Positions 39,241-48,728 are shown, counted from the first letter of the stretch. The stretch: DNA of 64,000 bases from Aliiroseovarius sp. PrR006 (GCF_010500215.1 NZ_JAAGOY010000007.1:186001-250000); one strand, 5' to 3'. Notes: generated by a model not told the origin, from the sequence alone. Translations and numbers: made by a program.

Positions 39241-40022
39241 TGTCCAATCCCACAATTGAGTTTACCCGCGCGATCACTCGTCGCCCTGCTTCCAGCATCA
39301 CCGAAGGGTTGCGTGCTGAAGATATTGGCACTCCGGATCTTGGTCAGATGTTGAAAGACCATGGCCACTATGTCGCAACCCTGAAAAGGACGGGCGCCGA
39401 GGTGATCGAACTGCCCCCGCTTGAGGATTACCCTGACGCCGTGTTCGTCGAAGACACAGCCCTGTGTCTGCCGCAGGGGGCGGTGCTCATGCGTCCAGGC
39501 GCACCCAGTCGAATGGGTGAGGTTGATGAGATGGAACCCGCATTGCGCTCTGTGTATGACGATGTCCGCCGCATCGAGGGGCCCGGGCATATTGAGGGCG
39601 GAGATATCCTGGTAACAGGACGTGAAATTCTGGTTGGGCGCTCTGATCGTACCGATGCGGCTGGCGTCGCGGAACTGGTGGACATTGTTTCTGAGTGGGG
39701 TCTCAAGCTGCGTGAAGTCTTCACCCCACCGGGCGTTCTGCATTTCAAGACGGATTGCTCTTTACTGGATCCAGATACGATCCTGTCCACCAAACGTCTC
39801 GATGCCTCGGGTTGTTTCGAAGGCTACCGCGTGCTGCACGTCGCAGAAGGTGAGGAAGCCGCCGCGAACTCCATCCGCTTCAACCAATTTGTGCTTTGCC
39901 CTGCAGGTTTCCCACGCACGGCTGCGATGCTCAGAGAGAGCGGTTTTGATGTTGTGGAAGTCAACAATTCGGAATGTGCCAAGCTAGATGGTGGCATGTC
40001 TTGTTTGTCGTTGAGGTTTTAA
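39237..40022 (+). CDS. Dimethylargininase (DDAH) / arginine-modifying guanidino hydrolase
   Basis: A 261-residue pentein-fold enzyme. The catalytic triad is visible as Glu120 (HIEGGD), His169 (VLHFKTDCS), and Cys256 (LDGGMSCLSLRF) close to the C-terminus; PDAVFVED binds the guanidino group. DDAH converts N-methylated arginines to citrulline and methylamines. The length is like the Pseudomonas enzyme (254). Last gene of the arginine operon, with an ATGA overlap to aruI. It suggests methylated arginines as a substrate besides free arginine. Confidence 0.9.
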   Translation: MMSNPTIEFTRAITRRPASSITEGLRAEDIGTPDLGQMLKDHGHYVATLKRTGAEVIELPPLEDYPDAVFVEDTALCLPQGAVLMRPGAPSRMGEVDEMEPALRSVYDDVRRIEGPGHIEGGDILVTGREILVGRSDRTDAAGVAELVDIVSEWGLKLREVFTPPGVLHFKTDCSLLDPDTILSTKRLDASGCFEGYRVLHVAEGEEAAANSIRFNQFVLCPAGFPRTAAMLRESGFDVVEVNNSECAKLDGGMSCLSLRF

Positions 40023-40353
40023 GGCCTAGATTGATGCACTTTGCCTAAGTGATCAATTCAACTTGCCTGAGCATGGTGAAACAACTCCGGTTCCCGGCAA
40101 CTATCTAACCAAATAAGCCTTGATGTGTTCTTCCCGGATATCGGTGTTGATGTAAAAATCCTGCACAACAGCACATGGACATGGGCTTCAGTCAAATCCC
40201 GGATGCGAAACTTTCGCGCGATTTCAAAGAATGGGTGCATGTTAATTGTTCGCGCTCCTGTGCGCCAAGGGCTGAGACTGGACTAATTAGGCCATGGTGT
40301 AATTTGTGTAGTAACAACGTAAATGCATCCCGCATCGACTCGCTCCAACTGGA

Positions 40354-40401
40354 TGGATTAAAAATCCTCGTGTCGGTGGTTCGATTCCGCCCCGGGCACC
40401 A
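40354..40401 (+). pseudogene. Decayed 3' half of tRNA-Phe (third att-like site)
   Basis: 48 nt corresponding to 18664-18712 of the intact tRNA-Phe, from the anticodon stem to CCA. It differs by one substitution (40360 A for G) and lacks one C in the run before GGGCACCA. The 5' half is absent. It lies in a 435-bp gene-free gap (40023-40457) and probably marks the original tRNA end displaced by integration. It closes a second segment, 32251-40401. Confidence 0.8.
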
Positions 40402-40457
40402 TTTTTCCAAAGTTGGCAATGCTCGTCGCGTGCCTTAAATGGCAGGCTGATCTCCGC

Positions 40458-41336
40458 TCAGAATTCGGCTTTGCGCCCGAAAATGACGTAGAGCCGGCGT
40501 ACCAGTATGCGGCGCATCTCGACTTTGGCGCCTTTTGAGGTAAGGGGGACAAATCCCGCCTTGCGCGGGGGCAGGTTTGGGTCGGCAATTAATCCCAATT
40601 GCATGTTGAAGCGGCTTGGACGCGGTGTGTTGGCAGGGCAACTCTCTTTGAGACTGCAAGCCAATGGGCGATTGGTTGGCATCTCGCTTGCCGCGAAAAT
40701 CGGGGCGCCGACGTGCAGGGACCCATCACAGCGCGCTTCGATAAAACCGGTGTTGTCGTCAGCCCAGCGCAGGCGCAAATTGAACCGATGCCAGTCGCCG
40801 AATTGTTCGGGCATGATGCAGGTGCGGCCCATGAGGGTCACGCCATGTCGGGCATCGAATTTCAGATCGAACAAAGGCTGTCCGCCCTCTGCATTTTCCC
40901 AGCGGGCCAGCACCAATTGACTGTCTTCTCTGCGCGTTCCGCCCCGATATCGCAACGATGGGTCGATCCTGAACTCGAAGCTATAGAGGAACCGCTGGCC
41001 CAGTTGCCACTCCACCTGCTGGTCCCAGACTTTGCCAGTCTGGATCGTCGACCGCGTTGTCCTTGTCGCGCAGTCCCCTGGCCCTGTGCGGTCTGAATGC
41101 CGTGTGCATTGCCCCTGCCGGATCGAGAACGCGATCGCTCCGTCCCTGCTTTCCGGGGCAGAGACCGAGCGCGGGTTGATGCGGAAATGCGGGGGCAGCC
41201 AATCCGGGAGATGTCCACGGGGTGCGTCGCTCGTCGTTTCCGCGACAACTGGCTCTGTAGTCTGGTTGGCAGGGTCGGTGCCAGAGGTGGTCTGGCACGC
41301 CGCAAGTAGGAAGGTGAAAATCACAATATGTCGCAT
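40458..41336 (-). CDS. Lipoprotein with polysaccharide-lyase-like jelly-roll domain
   Basis: A 292-residue exported protein. The signal ends with a lipobox LLAAC (Cys14). A Thr/Ser-rich linker (15-40) precedes a beta-rich domain that resembles the heparin-lyase-I-like/concanavalin fold: LGQRFLYSFEFRIDP, QLVLARWENAEGG, LFDLKFDARHGVTLM, and GDWHRFNLRLRW. It may bind or cut an acidic polysaccharide, but no catalytic set can be confirmed by eye. It lies next to the att remnant and converges on nothing upstream. Confidence 0.62.
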   Translation of the reverse strand: MRHIVIFTFLLAACQTTSGTDPANQTTEPVVAETTSDAPRGHLPDWLPPHFRINPRSVSAPESRDGAIAFSIRQGQCTRHSDRTGPGDCATRTTRSTIQTGKVWDQQVEWQLGQRFLYSFEFRIDPSLRYRGGTRREDSQLVLARWENAEGGQPLFDLKFDARHGVTLMGRTCIMPEQFGDWHRFNLRLRWADDNTGFIEARCDGSLHVGAPIFAASEMPTNRPLACSLKESCPANTPRPSRFNMQLGLIADPNLPPRKAGFVPLTSKGAKVEMRRILVRRLYVIFGRKAEF

Positions 41337-41420
41337 GGGAGAGCCTCTTGTCGTCGGTTGGTTGCCCTGCTCAACTCCAATGGGTGACGGCAGATGGATG
41401 TACCTGCGCCAAACAGGGCC

Positions 41421-42428
41421 TCACGAAACGCCGCTCACCGATACCTCTCGCGCGGTGCTGGGAAAGGGGATCATCCGGCCAAGATCCTCGTCATACAGTT
41501 TCCAGCGCAGGCATTTCACGCCTTCGATAAAGCTAATCTTCTCGGACTGGATCAACCCACGTGCCTCCAGATCCTCGTGGGCCTTGCGGATCTTGTAGCC
41601 CGGGATCTTGGCGTTCAGGTGGTGCAGATCGTGATAGGCGATGTCCATTGTCACCAGATTAAACAGCCACCCCCAGTCCAGAACCGACGATCCCTCTAGC
41701 GCGGCCTGCTCGAAGTTGAGCTCAGGTTTTCGCCCCCAATGCACATGTTCGAAATTGTGCAGCACGTAGGGGATCAGCCCGCCAAATGTGCAGGCAATGT
41801 AGATAGATCCAATCCAAACCCATATGCCGGGCCAGCCCGCATAGGCCCAAATGGAATAGCCCAAGCCCGCCAGCAAAAGATTGTGCAGCACCAAATCCCA
41901 GACCCCGGTTTTGAATCCATAAAGCGGCATCCGGCGTAGGATGGCGTAGAGGATGAACGGTCCGATCGCGACAAGGATGAACGGGCTGCGGTAAATCCGG
42001 TAGTAGAGCCGCTGTCCCCGGCTGGCCTTGTTCCATTCCGCCAATGTCATCACGTCGATTTCAAACGCGTCGCGCCGGTTCAGATCGGCAACATAGCGAT
42101 GATGTAAATTGTGCTTATAGCGGGTGGCCTGATACGGCGTCATTGCAATAGGTGACAGCAATGTTCCAACAACATCATTCATGCGCCGGCTGGTGAAAAA
42201 GGCGCGATGCAAGCAGTCGTGCTGGATCATGTAGATCCTCAGCCCCATCGCAGCCGCAAGGACCATGAAGATCGCCATCAGCCACCAAGTGCCGATCGTC
42301 GACAGGGCAAGAACCAGGGCCGTGACATAAAGCCCAAGGCTGATCCCAAGCTCCCACCACGCGCGCTTGTCATCGGCACTGGCATAGCTGCGCGCGACCG
42401 AATGGAGTGTGACTGGAGCTGTAGACAT
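41421..42428 (-). CDS. Membrane fatty acid desaturase
   Basis: A 335-residue integral-membrane di-iron enzyme. Three histidine boxes are visible: HDCLHRAFF (about 70), KHNLHHRYV (about 105) and [12 protein letters not shown] (about 275), with several hydrophobic stretches in between. It should introduce a double bond into fatty acyl chains or a related lipid. The exact regiospecificity cannot be told. It is monocistronic and divergent from phnC. Confidence 0.88.
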   Translation of the reverse strand: MSTAPVTLHSVARSYASADDKRAWWELGISLGLYVTALVLALSTIGTWWLMAIFMVLAAAMGLRIYMIQHDCLHRAFFTSRRMNDVVGTLLSPIAMTPYQATRYKHNLHHRYVADLNRRDAFEIDVMTLAEWNKASRGQRLYYRIYRSPFILVAIGPFILYAILRRMPLYGFKTGVWDLVLHNLLLAGLGYSIWAYAGWPGIWVWIGSIYIACTFGGLIPYVLHNFEHVHWGRKPELNFEQAALEGSSVLDWGWLFNLVTMDIAYHDLHHLNAKIPGYKIRKAHEDLEARGLIQSEKISFIEGVKCLRWKLYDEDLGRMIPFPSTAREVSVSGVS

Positions 42429-42702
42429 ATCCCCTCCCAGCTTTGTTATTTCTGGGTTTCCCCTTCACGTTAGCAATCTGACGGGTTTTCAATCAAGTGT
42501 GCTGGATGCGAGACATGCCCCACCAGACTGTAAACGCCGCAATCTGCGACCAATATTTCCTAGGAAAATAAAGAGGTTGTCTCTTCAATCAGGGGCGGAC
42601 ACATTTTCCTTCGCGGCGATGCGGCGTTACAGAAGTTTTGTATTGCCGACACAATGCTGTTGGGAAACGCCCATATCTCCCCCTCGAAACGAAGGGGGCG
42701 AC

Positions 42703-43533
42703 ATGCTGCAGATTACAAACCTGACCAAAGCTTTTGGCGACAAGCGCGCGGTGGACAATGTGACCATTTCGGCCGAGCGCCCCTGTATGATCGGCATCAT
42801 CGGGGCGTCGGGCGCCGGTAAATCGACGCTGCTGCGGATGGTCAATCGGCTGGCCGATCCCACCGAAGGCCAGATCCTGTTTCAGGACAAAAACGTCACA
42901 CGCCTGAGCGGTGCGGCGAAGCGGGAATGGCAGTCGCAATGCGCGATGATCTTCCAGCAGTTCAATCTGGTACCGCGCATGGATGTGGCCTCGAATGTGC
43001 TGCATGGGACGCTGAACCGCCACTCGACCTTATCGACTCTGTTCAACCTGTTCCCACAGGCCGACATTCACCGCGCCATCGAAATCCTCGAACGTTTGGG
43101 CATTGCCGAACACGCCGCCAAACGGGCCGAGGCCCTGTCCGGTGGTCAGCAGCAACGCGTGGCGATTGCCCGTGCGCTGATGCAGGATCCGTCGATCATT
43201 CTGGCCGACGAACCCATCGCCTCGCTCGACCCGATGAACGCGCAGATCGTGATGCAGACCCTGCGCCGCATCCATGACGAGGATGGCCGTCTGGTCATTG
43301 CCAACCTGCACACGCTGGATACTGCGCGCCGGTATTGTGACCGCGTGATCGGCATGCGCGCAGGTCGCGTGGTCTTTGATGGCACCCCCGAACAACTGAC
43401 GGCCGGTGTGGCCCGCGACATCTATGGCGCTGACGATACGTTCAGCGAAGCGGCCACATCTACCGAACTGGGCGTTCTGGACGCTGCCACACAGGCGGCG
43501 TCGGACGAACGCACTCCCCTTTACCTGCCCTGA
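42703..43533 (+). CDS. phnC: Phosphonate ABC transporter ATP-binding protein
   Basis: A 276-residue ATPase of the PhnC family: Walker [11 protein letters not shown]-loop [12 protein letters not shown], signature LSGGQQQRV, Walker [14 protein letters not shown]. The start is the ATG at 42703 ([17 protein letters not shown]), with AAGGGGG 4 nt upstream; the frame is open further up but has no family likeness there. It is the first gene of phnCDEE plus the hexapeptide transferase. No clear Pho box was seen in the 274 bp upstream. Confidence 0.94.
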   Translation: MLQITNLTKAFGDKRAVDNVTISAERPCMIGIIGASGAGKSTLLRMVNRLADPTEGQILFQDKNVTRLSGAAKREWQSQCAMIFQQFNLVPRMDVASNVLHGTLNRHSTLSTLFNLFPQADIHRAIEILERLGIAEHAAKRAEALSGGQQQRVAIARALMQDPSIILADEPIASLDPMNAQIVMQTLRRIHDEDGRLVIANLHTLDTARRYCDRVIGMRAGRVVFDGTPEQLTAGVARDIYGADDTFSEAATSTELGVLDAATQAASDERTPLYLP

Positions 43534-43586
43534 TCAACTTGAACCGAACAACAGATGGGACAGGGCGCCCATCAGGAGAAATCCAA

Positions 43587-44489
43587 ATGAAAAAGCTTCT
43601 TGCTCTTGCACTGACTACGACCGCTCTGGCCGCTCCGGCCATGGCTGCGGACATCACTGAATTCCGCATCGGCATCTTGGGTGGTGAAAACGCTCAGGAC
43701 CGTCTGAACAACAACAAATGCCTGCGTGAATACACCGCAGAGGCGCTGGGTGTTGAAACCAAGCTGTTCGCGCCTGCCGATTATAACGGCGTGATCCAGG
43801 GCCTTCTGGGCGGCACCATCGACATGGCGTGGCTGGGCGCGTCGGGTTACGCAAAGACCTATCTGTCCGATCCGGAAGCCGTTGAGCCGGTCTTGGTGAA
43901 AGTGAACACCGATGGCGGCTATGGCTATTTCTCGATCGGGTTTGCCCGCAAGGACAGCGGCATCACCAAGCTGGAAGACCTGAAGGACAAGGCTTTCGGC
44001 TTCGGCGACCCCAACTCGACCTCGGGCTACTTGATCCCGTCGATCGAAATCCCGCAGCAAATCAACGCCTCGATGGAGTCGGGTGACTATTTCGGTGAAG
44101 TGAAATTCACCGGCGGTCACGAACAGACCATCGTTGCCGTCAACAATGGCGACGTTCAGGGCGGTGTAACATGGGCTGACGGTCTTGGTGAATGGGAAGA
44201 TGGTTATCAGTCGGGTGCTCTGCGCCGCGCTGTGGATGCTGGTCTGGTCGACATGAACGATCTGGTTGAGATCTGGCGTTCGGCGCCGATCCCGGAAGGC
44301 CCGGTTGTACTGCGCAAAGCCCTGCCCGCCGACGTCAAAGAAAAGATGACTGCGCTGATGGCTGGTCTGGCCGAGAAAGACCGCGAGTGTTTCTACGGCG
44401 TGGCCGCTGGCGAAGCCCGCGCCTTCGAGCCGATCACCCATGACGCTTACGAAGTGATCATCGAAGCCCGCAAGCTGAAGTCAAAATAA
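43587..44489 (+). CDS. phnD: Phosphonate ABC transporter substrate-binding protein
   Basis: A 300-residue periplasmic binding protein. The signal peptide MKKLLALALTTTALAAPAMA is cut before ADITEF. The PhnD signatures FAPADYNGVIQGLLGG and DMAWLGASGY follow, then FGDPNSTSGYLIPS. The ATG at 43587 has GGAGAA upstream. A hairpin after the gene probably lets it be made in excess over the permeases. Confidence 0.95.
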   Translation: MKKLLALALTTTALAAPAMAADITEFRIGILGGENAQDRLNNNKCLREYTAEALGVETKLFAPADYNGVIQGLLGGTIDMAWLGASGYAKTYLSDPEAVEPVLVKVNTDGGYGYFSIGFARKDSGITKLEDLKDKAFGFGDPNSTSGYLIPSIEIPQQINASMESGDYFGEVKFTGGHEQTIVAVNNGDVQGGVTWADGLGEWEDGYQSGALRRAVDAGLVDMNDLVEIWRSAPIPEGPVVLRKALPADVKEKMTALMAGLAEKDRECFYGVAAGEARAFEPITHDAYEVIIEARKLKSK

Positions 44490-44511
44490 GCGATTTTCAA
44501 CAAGCTGTTGG

Positions 44512-44541
44512 CGGGTCCCGCGATGTCGGGGCCCGTCTTTT
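44512..44541 (+). terminator. Intra-operon hairpin (partial terminator) after phnD
   Basis: CGGGTCCC-N8-GGGGCCCG, an 8-bp stem with one G-T pair, followed by TCTTTT. It lies between phnD and phnE and likely stabilises the phnD message or ends part of the transcripts. Confidence 0.55.
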
Positions 44542-44557
44542 CAAACGAGGTGGGGCC

Positions 44558-45427
44558 ATGAGCAATATCGAGCATATCAACCAGACCTACATGGACATGG
44601 TCCGACGCAAACGCCTGTACGGCGGCATCATGCTGGCGGTATTTGTGGCCTTGATGCTGGCGGGATTCCGCACGGCGGATGCGCGCAACGCGGGCAGCTT
44701 TATCGACGGCTGGCATCGTTTCTTCGACTTCCCCGGCGAGGTGCTGGGCGAAGCAGCCGGCAAACTGGTCGAGTTCCCGGCCCATTTCGCGCAATACGCC
44801 CCCTCTCTTCTGGAAACCATCAATATCGCGGCGGCCTCGACCCTACTGGGTGCGCTGGGCGCGGTGATCCTGTCGCTGCTCGCCACCCGCGGCATGGCGC
44901 GCTGGCCACGTCTAATCCCTGTTTTCCGTCGCGTTCTGGACATCATGCGCGCCATGCCCGAGATCGTGATCGCCTTGGTGCTGATCTTTGTCCTTGGCGG
45001 CGGCCCGGTTCCCGCGATGATCGCGATTGCGTTCCACACCGTGGGCGCGCTGGGCAAGCTCTTCTCGGAAGTAAACGAAAACGCGTCCCTCAAACCGGTC
45101 GAGGGTCTGACTTCGGTCGGCGCCAGCTGGACCCAGCGCATGGTTCTGGGCGTGATCCCGCAGGTCGCGCCGAATTACCTCAGCTATGCGCTGCTGCGCT
45201 TCGAAATCAATATCCGCGCCTCGGCCATCCTTGGTTTCGTCGGCGCAGGCGGCATCGGCTACGAGCTGAAGAACGCCATGACGTGGGGCAAAGGCCAATA
45301 TGACGAGGCCGCAGCGATCTTCCTGATGCTGTTCGTCACCATCGTGGTGGTGGACCAACTGTCCTCGATCCTGCGTGACCGCCTGACCCACGGCAAAAAA
45401 TCCAACATGATCGGAGCACAGGCATGA
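44558..45427 (+). CDS. phnE: Phosphonate ABC transporter permease PhnE (first copy)
   Basis: A 289-residue permease with about five or six helices. The EAA-type loop reads SEVNENASLKPVEGLTSVGASWTQ, followed by VIPQVAPNYLSYALLRFE. This is the canonical short PhnE. It overlaps the second permease gene by 4 bp (ATGA), so they form a heterodimeric channel. Confidence 0.93.
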   Translation: MSNIEHINQTYMDMVRRKRLYGGIMLAVFVALMLAGFRTADARNAGSFIDGWHRFFDFPGEVLGEAAGKLVEFPAHFAQYAPSLLETINIAAASTLLGALGAVILSLLATRGMARWPRLIPVFRRVLDIMRAMPEIVIALVLIFVLGGGPVPAMIAIAFHTVGALGKLFSEVNENASLKPVEGLTSVGASWTQRMVLGVIPQVAPNYLSYALLRFEINIRASAILGFVGAGGIGYELKNAMTWGKGQYDEAAAIFLMLFVTIVVVDQLSSILRDRLTHGKKSNMIGAQA

Positions 45428-46752
45428 GCACCGCAACCCTCACCCCCGCCCCGACCACCGCGGGCCTGATCCGCGATACCGACGCGCTCTTTGCCCGCAA
45501 ACGGATCGTTGCGCTGGCGATCCCGGCGCTGATCCTTGCCTACTTCGCATATATCTTCATCGCCTTCGACATCGCAGGGCTGCGCGACCGCGCCAGTCTG
45601 GACAATGCGATGACGCTGGTCAGCGACAGCTATTCTTATAAGACCCATGTGGCCCGCGACAATCTCTCGGGCGAGGTGTCGATCGCAATCGAAGGCGAAC
45701 GCAAAGGCACCTATCCGGATGGGATGTCGCCCGACTGGGTCACCCTTGGGGACGACACGATCATCACCCTGCCCAAGGGTCACGAGGTGCTGTTCCTAGC
45801 CGATGGCGCGGTGCGCTATGACATTCCGGGCTACGGCCTTGTCTCCGCCAATCCCAGCCGCAGTGGCGTAAACGCGGTACTGCCCGAAGGCGACGTACCC
45901 GACTGGATCAACGCCTCCAAAAATCGCCTTGCGATCAAGACCGCGGCCGGACGCCTGACCATCACCCGCAACCGGACCGAAGTATTCCGCTACGCGCTGG
46001 GATGGGAGCTTTTCTTCTTCACCCTCGACAGCCCTTATCACGGTCTTGGCCCGGTCGCACTGGCCCAGCGTGCTTCTAGCGGAGAAGCCGGCGCCATCTG
46101 GTCCGACTTCTGGAACAACCGCATGTGGCAACACCAACAAGTGGCATGGGCGATTTTCGAAACCATCCTGATGGCCTTCCTGGGTACCTTTGGCGCTGCG
46201 ATCGTGGCCCTGCCTCTGGCCCTTCTGGCCGCCCGCAACTTCGCGCCCTTTGTCTGGGTCCGCATGGTAACGCGCCGTGTCTTCGACTTCTTCCGCGGTG
46301 TAGACGCGCTAATCTGGACCATCGTTCTGGCCCGCGCCTTTGGCCCCGGCCCGCTGACCGGCGCATTGGCGATCCTGATCACGGACACCGGCAGCTTCGG
46401 CAAAATGTTCTCGGAAACGCTCGAGAACGTGGACGGCAAACAGATCGAGGGCATCCGTTCGACCGGTGCGAAACCACTGCAAACCTACCGCTTCGGCGTC
46501 CTGCCGCAGATCACCCCGATCTTCCTGTCGCAAGTGCTCTATTATTTGGAATCCAACACCCGCTCGGCCACCATCATTGGCGCGATCACCGGGGGCGGTA
46601 TTGGCCTTCTGTTGACGCAGGCAATGATCACCCAGAAAGACTGGGAAGAAGTCGCCTACTACATCACCCTGATCATCCTGATGGTGATGCTGATGGACTG
46701 GTTCTCGGGCTGGCTGCGCAAGCGCCTGATCGGCGGACAGGAGGCACACTGA
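45424..46752 (+). CDS. phnE: Phosphonate ABC transporter permease PhnE (second, long copy)
   Basis: A 442-residue permease. After the first helix (about 28-48) there is a large non-membrane insertion (about 50-200) rich in beta-like segments, then the normal PhnE core with EAA loop SETLENVDGKQIEGIRSTGAK and RFGVLPQITPIFLSQVLYYLE. The long periplasmic insertion is typical of the second PhnE in alphaproteobacteria. Its stop shares a base with the next ATG (TGATG). Confidence 0.93.
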   Translation: MSTATLTPAPTTAGLIRDTDALFARKRIVALAIPALILAYFAYIFIAFDIAGLRDRASLDNAMTLVSDSYSYKTHVARDNLSGEVSIAIEGERKGTYPDGMSPDWVTLGDDTIITLPKGHEVLFLADGAVRYDIPGYGLVSANPSRSGVNAVLPEGDVPDWINASKNRLAIKTAAGRLTITRNRTEVFRYALGWELFFFTLDSPYHGLGPVALAQRASSGEAGAIWSDFWNNRMWQHQQVAWAIFETILMAFLGTFGAAIVALPLALLAARNFAPFVWVRMVTRRVFDFFRGVDALIWTIVLARAFGPGPLTGALAILITDTGSFGKMFSETLENVDGKQIEGIRSTGAKPLQTYRFGVLPQITPIFLSQVLYYLESNTRSATIIGAITGGGIGLLLTQAMITQKDWEEVAYYITLIILMVMLMDWFSGWLRKRLIGGQEAH

Positions 46753-47366
46753 TGCCGAAGCTGTCCCCCGATGCCCCGCTCCTGCATCCCGACTGCGAGG
46801 TCCACAACAGCACCTTCGGCCGCTATGTGGAGATCGGCCGGGGCACGCGGCTAGTGAATACGCAGTTCGACGACTATTCCTATTGCGACCGCCATGCGGA
46901 CATCGCCAATGCGCAGATCGGCAAGTTCGCCAACATCGCCGCGATGACCCGGATCGGCGCGACGGACCACCCGCTGGACACGGCATCCTGCCACCATTTC
47001 CTCTATCGGCCCGAATACTACTGGGACGATGTTACGGCAGACGAGGATTTCTTCACCCGCCGCGCCGCCCGCGTCGCCCATATCGGCCATGACACATGGA
47101 TCGGCCACGGCGCGATGGTGAAACCCGAGGTCACACTCGGACACGGGGCCGTCGTAGCCTCGGGCGCCATCGTGACAAAAGACGTGCCGCCCTACACGAT
47201 TGTGGCCGGCGTCCCAGCCAGACCCATCCGTGCACGTCAGCCCAAACAGGTTGCCGAGCGGCTCATTGAACTGGCGTGGTGGGATTGGGACCACGCCCGC
47301 TTGCGCGCCTCGCTCGAAGACTTCCGCAGCCTCAGAGCAGAGGCCTTCCTTGAAAAACACCAATAG
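46752..47366 (+). CDS. Hexapeptide-repeat transferase of phosphonate operons
   Basis: A 204-residue left-handed beta-helix protein, DapH/LpxA-like. Repeats run through VHNSTFGRYVEIGRGTRLVN, YCDRHADIANAQIGKFANIA and HIGHDTWIGHGAMVKPEVTLGHGAVVASGAIVTKDVPPY. The segment SCHHFLYRPEYYWDD is an insertion loop. This family is regularly found in phn clusters and is thought to be an acetyltransferase; the acceptor is unknown, with an aminoalkylphosphonate a reasonable guess. The start ATG at 46752 overlaps the phnE stop and has GGAGG upstream. Confidence 0.88.
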   Translation: MPKLSPDAPLLHPDCEVHNSTFGRYVEIGRGTRLVNTQFDDYSYCDRHADIANAQIGKFANIAAMTRIGATDHPLDTASCHHFLYRPEYYWDDVTADEDFFTRRAARVAHIGHDTWIGHGAMVKPEVTLGHGAVVASGAIVTKDVPPYTIVAGVPARPIRARQPKQVAERLIELAWWDWDHARLRASLEDFRSLRAEAFLEKHQ

Positions 47367-47404
47367 GAAGGCGCGCACCAAAACGCCCCTTCCTCATTTC
47401 CTTG

Positions 47405-47478
47405 CCCCAAATATCCTGGGGTGAGCGCGCTTGCCGCGCGAGGGGCAGCGCCCCTCTCAGGCTCATCGCAGATGAGCC
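47405..47478. repeat. Cluster of hairpins between convergent genes
   Basis: Three clear stem-loops in 74 bp: CCCCA/TGGGG (47405-47421), GAGGGGC/GCCCCTC (47440-47456), and GGCTCATC/GATGAGCC (47460-47478); a weaker CGCG stem lies between. The text CCCCAAATATCCTGGGG resembles an intergenic palindrome common in Rhodobacteraceae genomes. It probably ends transcription from both sides. Confidence 0.55.
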
Positions 47479-47528
47479 ACCGCCGCCGCGCGGCCCAAGG
47501 CAACGCCGAGGGCCATACCTAAGTCGGC

Positions 47529-48728
47529 CTACTCAGCCGCCAGCGGCATCGCGCTGCCCTTCCGGGTAAAGCGATGCGCCGCCTCGCCGGCCAGATAGGT
47601 GATCCGCCCGCCCGAGATCGTCGCCTCAACCCGGCGCGTATCCCGATTGATCACCGTCAGGTCCGCACGCTTTCCGTATGCGATCCGCCCACGGTCAAAC
47701 AAGCCCAGAATCTCCGCCGGGTTAGACGAGATCATCGCCCAGGCCTCGGGCAGCGTCCGGATACCATCATCCACCAAACGGAAGGCCGCTTGGGTCAGCG
47801 CAGGGTAGTAGTAATCACTGACCAGCGCATCACACAGCCCGCGCCGAATTAGCTGCTCGGCTGCGATGTTTCCCGACTGCGAGCCGCCGCGCACCACGTT
47901 GGGCGCCCCCATGATCACCGGATCCCCCACCGCATGCGCCGCGTGGGCAGCCGAGGTCGAGGTCGGAAATTCGCAGATCCGCGCCCCAATCATCGAAAAC
48001 CGCTCGCGCGTGTCCCCGTCGGGATCATCATGGCTGCCATAGCTCACGCCATGCTGATCGAAATACTCGGCAAGACGGCACAAATGGCGCGGAACCTCGC
48101 CAGAGCGCGCACGCGCCGCCTCAACCGCATTCATCAGCTCATGCGTCTGCAAGCCCAGCTTATGCGCCCAGACATCCAATGCACCCGAGCGGGTTCCCGA
48201 CAATTTTAACGCTTCATCAAGGTGGTCGTTGAACACCACATAGTCGATCTTGTGGCGCTTCACCGCCGCTTGCAGTCGTTCAGCCGTATCGACCGTATGC
48301 GTCTCGCAACGCAACTGTACGCGCAGATCGGTGTGGGTCCGGGATAGGTAGCAGCTCATCGCCTCTAGAAAGCGTTCCGCCGCATCCGGGCCACGATGCC
48401 CGCCTTCCCAGCTCCAGCCCTGGGCAAGCCATGCGGTGGTCACGCCAGCCGCTGCCGCGTCCGCATCGGTGGCGCGAAGGGCCGTTTCCACCGGGAAATG
48501 CACCCCGACACGCGGCGCCATGTGCCGTTCAAACGCGTCGCCATGCAGGTCGATGACGCCGGGCAGGATCCAATAGCCGGACAGGTTCACCTCGGGCAAA
48601 GCGCCTTTCGAGATCCGTCCGTCTTGTACGACAACGGACCGCTGCTGCATCTCGCGGTTTCGCAAGATAGTCGCATGGGTCATCCGAAAGGACGGCAAGG
48701 GCTGGGTTTGGGGTGCTACGCGCGACAT
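47529..48728 (-). CDS. phnM: PhnM-like amidohydrolase (divergent paralogue)
   Basis: A 399-residue amidohydrolase of the PhnM family (alpha-D-ribose 1-methylphosphonate 5-triphosphate diphosphatase). Metal-site parts are DLHGDAFERH, VVFNDHLDEAL, SHDDPD, and MGAPNVVRGGSQSGN. It differs clearly from the second PhnM at 55488: the first motif has HGDAF in place of HTDNL. The start ATG at 48728 has GAGG 6 nt upstream; an in-frame ATG at 48740 is possible. It follows phnF on the same strand by about 80 bp. Confidence 0.86.
   Translation of the reverse strand: MSRVAPQTQPLPSFRMTHATILRNREMQQRSVVVQDGRISKGALPEVNLSGYWILPGVIDLHGDAFERHMAPRVGVHFPVETALRATDADAAAAGVTTAWLAQGWSWEGGHRGPDAAERFLEAMSCYLSRTHTDLRVQLRCETHTVDTAERLQAAVKRHKIDYVVFNDHLDEALKLSGTRSGALDVWAHKLGLQTHELMNAVEAARARSGEVPRHLCRLAEYFDQHGVSYGSHDDPDGDTRERFSMIGARICEFPTSTSAAHAAHAVGDPVIMGAPNVVRGGSQSGNIAAEQLIRRGLCDALVSDYYYPALTQAAFRLVDDGIRTLPEAWAMISSNPAEILGLFDRGRIAYGKRADLTVINRDTRRVEATISGGRITYLAGEAAHRFTRKGSAMPLAAE

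Noticed and set aside
40354-40401. A second functional tRNA-Phe
   Set aside because: Only the 3' half is present, with a deletion in the acceptor-side C run; no D arm or 5' acceptor strand can be found upstream.
40192-40419. Minus-strand ORF reading ...GRNRTTDTRIFNPSS..., and a similar one at 18649-18840
   Set aside because: Both translate the complement of tRNA-Phe sequence (intact or decayed). This is a well-known spurious ORF.
42429-42702. Pho box before phnC
   Set aside because: Fragments such as GTTACAG are present, but no repeated CTGTCAT-type half-sites at the right spacing could be found.
46125-46751. Long N-terminal extension of the hexapeptide transferase frame
   Set aside because: It overlaps phnE out of frame, has Arg/Pro-rich shadow composition, and the ATG at 46752 has an RBS and gives the family length.
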